Shown here: positions 63,153 to 64,000 of the stretch, one piece after another | How the letters are laid out: every line of letters starts with the position of its first letter | How positions within the stretch are numbered: position 1 is the first letter of the stretch | DNA from: Brevundimonas diminuta | GTDB taxonomy: Bacteria > Pseudomonadota > Alphaproteobacteria > Caulobacterales > Caulobacteraceae | Direction: 5' to 3' | NCBI RefSeq assembly: GCF_022654015.1 | Contig: NZ_CP073063.1 | Span: 558,001-622,000 of the forward strand | DNA: 64,000 nucleotides | The notes under the pieces: model-generated | What the model was told of the DNA's origin: nothing | Seen by the model: only the letters and a program-made list of their open reading frames with translations | Database searches by the model: none | Position numbers and translations under genes: made by a program

Positions 63153-64000
63153 CTAGGCGACGTAGCCAGCCTGCATCAGTTCGGCGATATGGACGATGGC
63201 CGTGGGTTTGCCGTCCTCGACCACGAACAGATTGGCGATCTTGTTGGCGGTCAACAGATCGACGACGTCGCTCATCCGCGCATCCGGATCCACGGTGATG
63301 GGGTTGGCGCCCATGATGTCGGCCGCCGTCAAATGGGTGGTGTCGCGCTGGAAGGCCCGGCGCAGGTCGCCGTCGGTGACGATGCCAGCCAGCGCGCCAT
63401 CGGCGTCCAGCACGGCCACCGCACCTTTTCGACCTTCGGTGATCGCCGAGACCACGTCGCCGAAGCTGGCGTTCAATGGGACGCTGGCGGGGACGGCGGC
63501 ATTGTCGCCCATCCATTCGCGCACGCTTTGCAGGCTCATACCCAGGGCGCCGCCTGGGTGGTGCAGGCCGAAGTCCATGGCCGTGAACTCGCGGCGATCC
63601 ATCAGCACCATGGCCAAGGCATCGCCGAGGGCCAGGGTCATCAGGGTCGAGGTGGTGGGCGCCAAGCCGTTGGGGCAGGCCTCGGCGACCTTCGGCATGG
63701 TCAGGCAGACCGCTGCGTTGCGGCCCAGGAAGCTGGCCGGCCGCTGGGTGATGGCGATGACGGGAATGCCGTTGCGCTGGCAATAGATCAGCGGATCGCG
63801 CAGCTCGCGGCTCTCGCCCGAGTTGGAGATGGCCAGCACCGTCACGTCGGGACGCAGCATCCCCAGATCGCCGTGGCTCATCTCTGCCGGGTGGACGAAG
63901 AAGGCGTTGGTGCCGGTGGAGGCCAGGGTGGCGGCGATCTTGCCGCCGATATGGCCCGACTTGCCCATGCCGGTGACGACGACATAGCCCGGCCGGCTCA
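63153..64000 (-). CDS. kdsD: Arabinose-5-phosphate isomerase (KdsD/KpsF), 5' end cut by window
   Basis: The coding frame continues past base 64000; GYVVVTGMGKSGHIGGKIA marks the SIS domain start. SGESREL, and HHPGGALGM follow. The C-terminal third holds two CBS domains (about the last 130 residues). It converts ribulose-5-P to arabinose-5-P for Kdo. The KpsF form serves capsule Kdo linkers, and the neighbouring OPX and GT genes favour that reading. Confidence 0.93.
   Translation of the reverse strand, partial: SRPGYVVVTGMGKSGHIGGKIAATLASTGTNAFFVHPAEMSHGDLGMLRPDVTVLAISNSGESRELRDPLIYCQRNGIPVIAITQRPASFLGRNAAVCLTMPKVAEACPNGLAPTTSTLMTLALGDALAMVLMDRREFTAMDFGLHHPGGALGMSLQSVREWMGDNAAVPASVPLNASFGDVVSAITEGRKGAVAVLDADGALAGIVTDGDLRRAFQRDTTHLTAADIMGANPITVDPDARMSDVVDLLTANKIANLFVVEDGKPTAIVHIAELMQAGYVA

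Overview
This is a chromosomal window from a GC-rich alphaproteobacterium, most likely a member of Caulobacteraceae close to Brevundimonas. I base this on the RecA sequence, an alphaproteobacterial-type HisRS, argH-lptM-lysA gene order, an alphaproteobacterial SOS box (GAAC-N7-GAAC), candidate EcfG-type stress promoters (GGAAC-N16/17-CGTT), frequent GTG/TTG starts and very short intergenic gaps. No species name can be proven from the sequence alone. There is no phage, insertion sequence, CRISPR array or rRNA. The window is core chromosome with one tRNA.

Layout. 1-3.4 kb: the 3' part of a luciferase-like monooxygenase is cut by the window edge. A small acidic protein and three overlapping exported-protein genes follow (a lipoprotein, a PAP2-like acid phosphatase with an altered motif, a beta-helix protein). 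3.4-8.7 kb: a membrane-anchored M28 peptidase, an MHYT-PAS-HWE sensor kinase, recA with its SOS promoter, and a large palindromic repeat. 8.7-12.1 kb: a fatty-acid beta-oxidation pair (fadJ-like and thiolase). 12.3-20.7 kb: a lipoprotein, a PQQ-type sugar dehydrogenase, tRNA-Met, a TlpA-like thioredoxin divergent from argH-lptM-lysA, a metal-handling pair flanked by candidate metalloregulator palindromes, and murI. 20.8-29.3 kb: M3 oligopeptidase, corA, ppc, a divergent polysaccharide deacetylase with rppH, and a small heat-shock protein with a sigma-32 promoter and a candidate RNA thermometer.

29.5-41.5 kb: two tandem paralogous exported methyltransferases plus a lysophospholipase-like hydrolase, hisN, an XRE regulator, a GlsB-type stress membrane protein, a C-terminal-half MprF-like protein, hemW-rdgB, a 38-residue membrane protein, a DUF2975/HTH/Smr operon and a TetR regulator. 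41.7-49.8 kb: a KefB/C-like antiporter, M13 peptidase, hisS, a ClpP-like protein with a small partner behind a stress promoter, hslV and a degenerate BLUF protein. 49.8-58.7 kb: moeB, a DUF6880 protein, a D-2-hydroxyacid dehydrogenase, an SH3 protein, fabA-fabB, asd, and the start of the def-(small TM)-fmt-truA operon, which runs to 59.6 kb on the minus strand. 59.6-64 kb: a YciA thioesterase and the end of a polysaccharide export cluster (kdsD/kpsF, GT4, OPX/Wza) that runs off the window.

The most notable signals are regulatory or degenerate-family cases. They are the ClpP-like/small-protein pair and hslV with promoters placed so that their mRNAs should be leaderless; the BLUF protein with Phe at the photoactive Tyr position; the two exported methyltransferases; the hsp20 leader; the candidate metalloregulator palindromes; and the overlapping divergent start codons of tlpA and argH. 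I did not find a clearly new multi-gene defence or biosynthetic system.
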